Shown here piece after piece: positions 37,218-38,040 of a DNA stretch of 38,040 bases. The stretch is from positions 1 to 38,040 of the forward strand of contig NZ_SPQM01000037.1 of assembly GCF_004570345.1 (NCBI RefSeq), written 5' to 3'. Every line of letters begins with the position of its first letter. Positions within the stretch are counted from its first letter, which is position 1. Under the pieces are notes generated by a model. The model had not been told where the DNA came from, ran no database searches, and worked only from the letters and a program-made list of their open reading frames with translations. This DNA comes from Blastococcus sp. CT_GayMR20. GTDB lineage: Bacteria; Actinomycetota; Actinomycetes; Mycobacteriales; Geodermatophilaceae. A program made the translations under genes and the position numbers.

Positions 37218-37244
37218 GTCGAACAGCCGTCGCCCGGATCGACA
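37218..37244 (-). promoter_or_regulatory. ECF42-type promoter of the DGPF-sigma operon
   Basis: On the minus strand TGTCGA (37244-37239), a 17-base spacer and CGAC (37221-37218) match the described ECF42 pattern (TGTCGA and CGA/TC). The match sits about 70 bases upstream of the DGPF start, where autoregulation is expected. Confidence 0.6.
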
Positions 37245-37322
37245 GATCCCGGAAACTTATTGTCGCGGTGGCGACGAACGACGAGTGGCCCGCCGACGGA
37301 CGCGGAGCACTCGGGACGCCGA

Positions 37323-37338
37323 GTGGACGGGCGTCCAC
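37323..37338. promoter_or_regulatory. 16-bp perfect palindrome upstream of the thioesterase
   Basis: GTGGACG-GG-CGTCCAC is a 7-bp dyad, 16 bases before GTG 37355. It may be a regulator site; TAGGGG 6 bases before the start could be a poor -10 element. Confidence 0.35.
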
Positions 37339-37354
37339 CGGGTAGGGGCGGGCG

Positions 37355-37738
37355 GTGGCAGACGAGTCAGGACCGGGTGGGTTCGCGCAGCGGCTGGGCG
37401 TGGAGGTGCAGGAGGCCGACGACGGGTCGGCCCGCATCCTCTTCGAGGCGCGCGACGAGCACCTGAACCCCGCGGGCACCCTCCACGGCGGCGTCCTGGC
37501 GACGCTGGTGGACACCGCGATGGGCACCGCCGTCCGGAGCGCGACCGACGACGGCGACGTGCCGGCGACCAGCCAGCTGACCGTCACCTATCTTCGGCCG
37601 GGGAAGCCGGGACCGCTCGAGGTCACCGCGCGGCTGCGCACCAAGGGGGAGCACCTCACGGTCTGCGAGGCCGACGTGGAGCAGGACGGCCGCAGCCTCG
37701 TGCACGCGGTCGCGACGTTCGCCCTGCTACACCGCTGA
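37355..37738 (+). CDS. PaaI family hotdog-fold thioesterase
   Basis: The 127-aa protein is a single hotdog domain: 'FAQRLGVEVQEADDGSARILFEARDEHLNPAGTLHGGVLATLVDTAMGTAV'. The central helix motif HGG has a conserved Asp two turns later ('TLVDTAMG'). Strands 'SQLTVTYLRPGKPGPLEVTARLRTKGEHLTVCEADVEQDGRSLVHAVATFALL' follow. It should hydrolyse acyl-CoA (phenylacetyl-CoA or a similar aromatic acyl-CoA). The start GTG 37355 has no ribosome site. Its end overlaps the converging small-protein gene by 12 bases. Confidence 0.9.
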   Translation: MADESGPGGFAQRLGVEVQEADDGSARILFEARDEHLNPAGTLHGGVLATLVDTAMGTAVRSATDDGDVPATSQLTVTYLRPGKPGPLEVTARLRTKGEHLTVCEADVEQDGRSLVHAVATFALLHR

Positions 37739-37945
37739 GACGGCGGCCTGGCCGGCTCCGTAGATCTCGCCGTCCGCGCCGGTTCCGCACTGGCTGACGA
37801 TCAGCATGAAGGCGAAGACCAGCACGATCCCGCCGACGATGGTGCCGACGATCAAGGCGCGCATCTGCTTCGGCGACCGCGTCGGCCTGGCCGGCCGGTC
37901 CGCCGGGTCCGGCCGGGGCGGCCGAGGTTCGTCTGCTGTGGACAT
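37727..37945 (-). CDS. Small single-pass membrane protein
   Basis: The 72-aa protein begins with a 30-residue Pro/Arg/Asp-rich cytoplasmic stretch ('PRPPRPDPADRPARPTRSPKQ'). One membrane helix, 'ALIVGTIVGGIVLVFAFMLIV', and a short outer tail with a lone Cys ('SQCGTGADGE') follow. No family is recognised. GAGGAG precedes ATG 37945. It overlaps the thioesterase gene tail-to-tail by 12 bases. The remaining bases to the window end (37946-38040) contain no feature I can support. Confidence 0.7.
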   Translation of the reverse strand: MSTADEPRPPRPDPADRPARPTRSPKQMRALIVGTIVGGIVLVFAFMLIVSQCGTGADGEIYGAGQAAVSAV

Positions 37946-38040
37946 CGCGAGGTCTCCTCGCTCGGCCGCGCTGCCGCGGCGATCGGGCCCGGCCGGGCTG
38001 ACCCGGCCCGCTGTCCAGGCTATGCCCGAGGGGCAGACGT

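Noticed and set aside
1..38040. Mobile elements, prophage, CRISPR array, tRNA or rRNA
   Set aside because: No transposase, integrase or phage gene, no regularly spaced repeats and no cloverleaf or rRNA sequence was seen.

Overview
This is a very GC-rich, tightly packed chromosomal window from an actinobacterium. The gene families (DUF4192, DUF2277, DUF6328, CsoR/CopA copper defence, DtxR/IdeR-type iron boxes, ECF sigma factor with a DGPF partner), the many GTG starts and the frequent 4-nt ATGA/GTGA overlaps fit Geodermatophilaceae (Blastococcus, Geodermatophilus, Modestobacter) or a close relative. That placement is inference. I see no insertion sequence, prophage, tRNA, rRNA or CRISPR array, and no gene-free stretch longer than about 210 bases.

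Layout. 1-3145: the 3' end of an S9 peptidase, then a leftward DUF4192 gene, a lipoprotein and a Dabb-fold protein. 3250-7253: a translationally coupled operon of GT4 glycosyltransferase, SAM methyltransferase, squalene-cyclase-like protein (apparently starting at CTG) and GT2 glycosyltransferase, probably for a glycolipid or glycan. 7258-9966: a membrane protein divergent from a NarL-type two-component system. 9968-12197: a leftward operon of YibE/F membrane protein, methyltransferase and DksA-type zinc finger. 12304-13324: an Hsp20 chaperone with a large operator palindrome and a MerR-type regulator. 13321-17494: a copper module of CsoR operator, csoR, copZ, an exported two-repeat His-rich protein, copA and a small membrane protein.

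17554-22007: a RibD/DHFR-like reductase, a YiiX-like cysteine-hydrolase-fold protein and a small membrane protein that share a 20-bp divergent promoter, an MFS transporter whose ribosome binding site lies in a hairpin, an SDR and a PIN/NYN-like protein. 22114-24847: a run of small membrane or stress-type proteins, with a PHO-box-like direct repeat before the last one. 24883-28622: a membrane GT39-like glycosyltransferase facing a leftward operon of HpcH-type aldolase, epimerase-like SDR and GT2; that operon has an iron-box-like operator on its promoter. 28692-32376: a ferric-iron ABC importer (binding lipoprotein, double permease, ATPase) with an upstream IdeR/DtxR-like box.

32493-35436: an ElaA-type acetyltransferase micro-operon, a MarR regulator, and a TetR regulator with a perfect palindrome on its own start, followed by SRPBCC and hypothetical genes. 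35442-37149: a DGPF protein and an ECF42-type sigma factor interrupted by a one-base frameshift, with an ECF42-like promoter. 37355-37945: a PaaI thioesterase and a small membrane protein.

The themes are metal homeostasis (copper, iron), envelope glycan or lipid building, and stress regulation. The least described parts are the iron-box-linked aldolase/epimerase/GT2 operon, the GT4-methyltransferase-cyclase-GT2 operon, the duplicated HVHP copper-locus protein and the hairpin leader of the MFS gene. All family calls are by eye from translated sequence; none was checked by database search.
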